Below are positions 63,880-64,000 of a DNA stretch of 64,000 bases, in pieces. Within the stretch, counting starts at the first letter, position 1. Each line of letters starts with the position of its first letter. A program made the translations under genes and the position numbers. Origin of the DNA: Amphibalanus amphitrite (taxonomy: Eukaryota; Arthropoda; Thecostraca; Balanomorpha; Balanidae); the NCBI RefSeq assembly GCF_019059575.1, contig NW_024883104.1, forward strand, positions 1 to 64,000. The letters are read 5' to 3'. The notes beneath the pieces were generated by a model, which did no database searches, had not been told where the DNA came from, and worked only from the letters and a program-made list of their open reading frames with translations.

Positions 63880-64000
63880 GTATGTCTGATGAATTCATAA
63901 AATATTACCTGTCACATATCATCGAACCATGCTATTTGACTCATCATATTCTCAAATATTCTCAATGAGTGTGTAAACCTGTTGTTTCATGGCTGTTTGA

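Overview
This window is animal nuclear DNA, most likely from an arthropod and plausibly a crustacean. The evidence is spliced genes with GT-AG introns, interspersed AACCT tracts (the arthropod TTAGG telomere motif on the other strand), an RNase H-bearing LINE, and many small DNA transposons. I see no prokaryotic gene organisation. The lineage call is an inference; nothing in the window names a species.

Conventional genes are few. Four are supported. (1) The first two coding exons of a two-pore potassium channel (minus, 13960-14444) lie next to a CpG-rich block. (2) CLUAP1/IFT38 (minus, 40000-45861) has seven exons recovered and the first coding exon missing. (3) WDR35/IFT121 (minus, 47568-51122) is a full-length CDS with no intron in it. 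(4) The first two coding exons of TMEM104 (plus, 63203-63879) run off the right edge. CLUAP1 and WDR35 are neighbours on the same strand and encode subunits of the two intraflagellar transport complexes (IFT-B and IFT-A).

The rest is mostly mobile and repetitive DNA, often with target-site duplications that can be read directly. From left to right: an AGGTCA-rich ~88-bp minisatellite (2.2-3.5 kb); a TA-flanked element with a nested foldback (5.1-6.5 kb); a CACGTG-rich 128-bp repeat (9.6-9.9 kb); a long GA microsatellite (17.7-18.1 kb); a 7-bp-TSD element holding a hAT and a Tc1-like insertion (21.4-22.0 kb); a 4-kb TTAA-flanked element with a ~1.6-kb palindrome, itself hit by a hAT MITE (23.9-27.9 kb); two Harbinger transposase fragments, one split by a complete 6.2-kb LINE (28.5-36.4 kb); three copies of one hAT MITE; a 2-kb THAP-containing element in a CLUAP1 intron; a 37-bp element made only of two terminal repeats (51.5 kb); two TTAA elements (52.8-55.0 kb); a head-to-head array of 153-bp satellite units (55-58 kb); nested hAT elements (58.2-59.7 kb); and two foldback elements (61.3-62.6 kb).

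Three observations stand out. A TTAA-flanked family carries a G-run/C-run hairpin just inside each end, and its stem bases change in compensated pairs between copies. A family with ends CACAGATAACAG and 7-bp duplications ranges from 2 kb with a THAP domain down to 37 bp. A motif of the form AACTACTGGACCGATTT recurs in unrelated repeats and in the satellite, which suggests a common origin.
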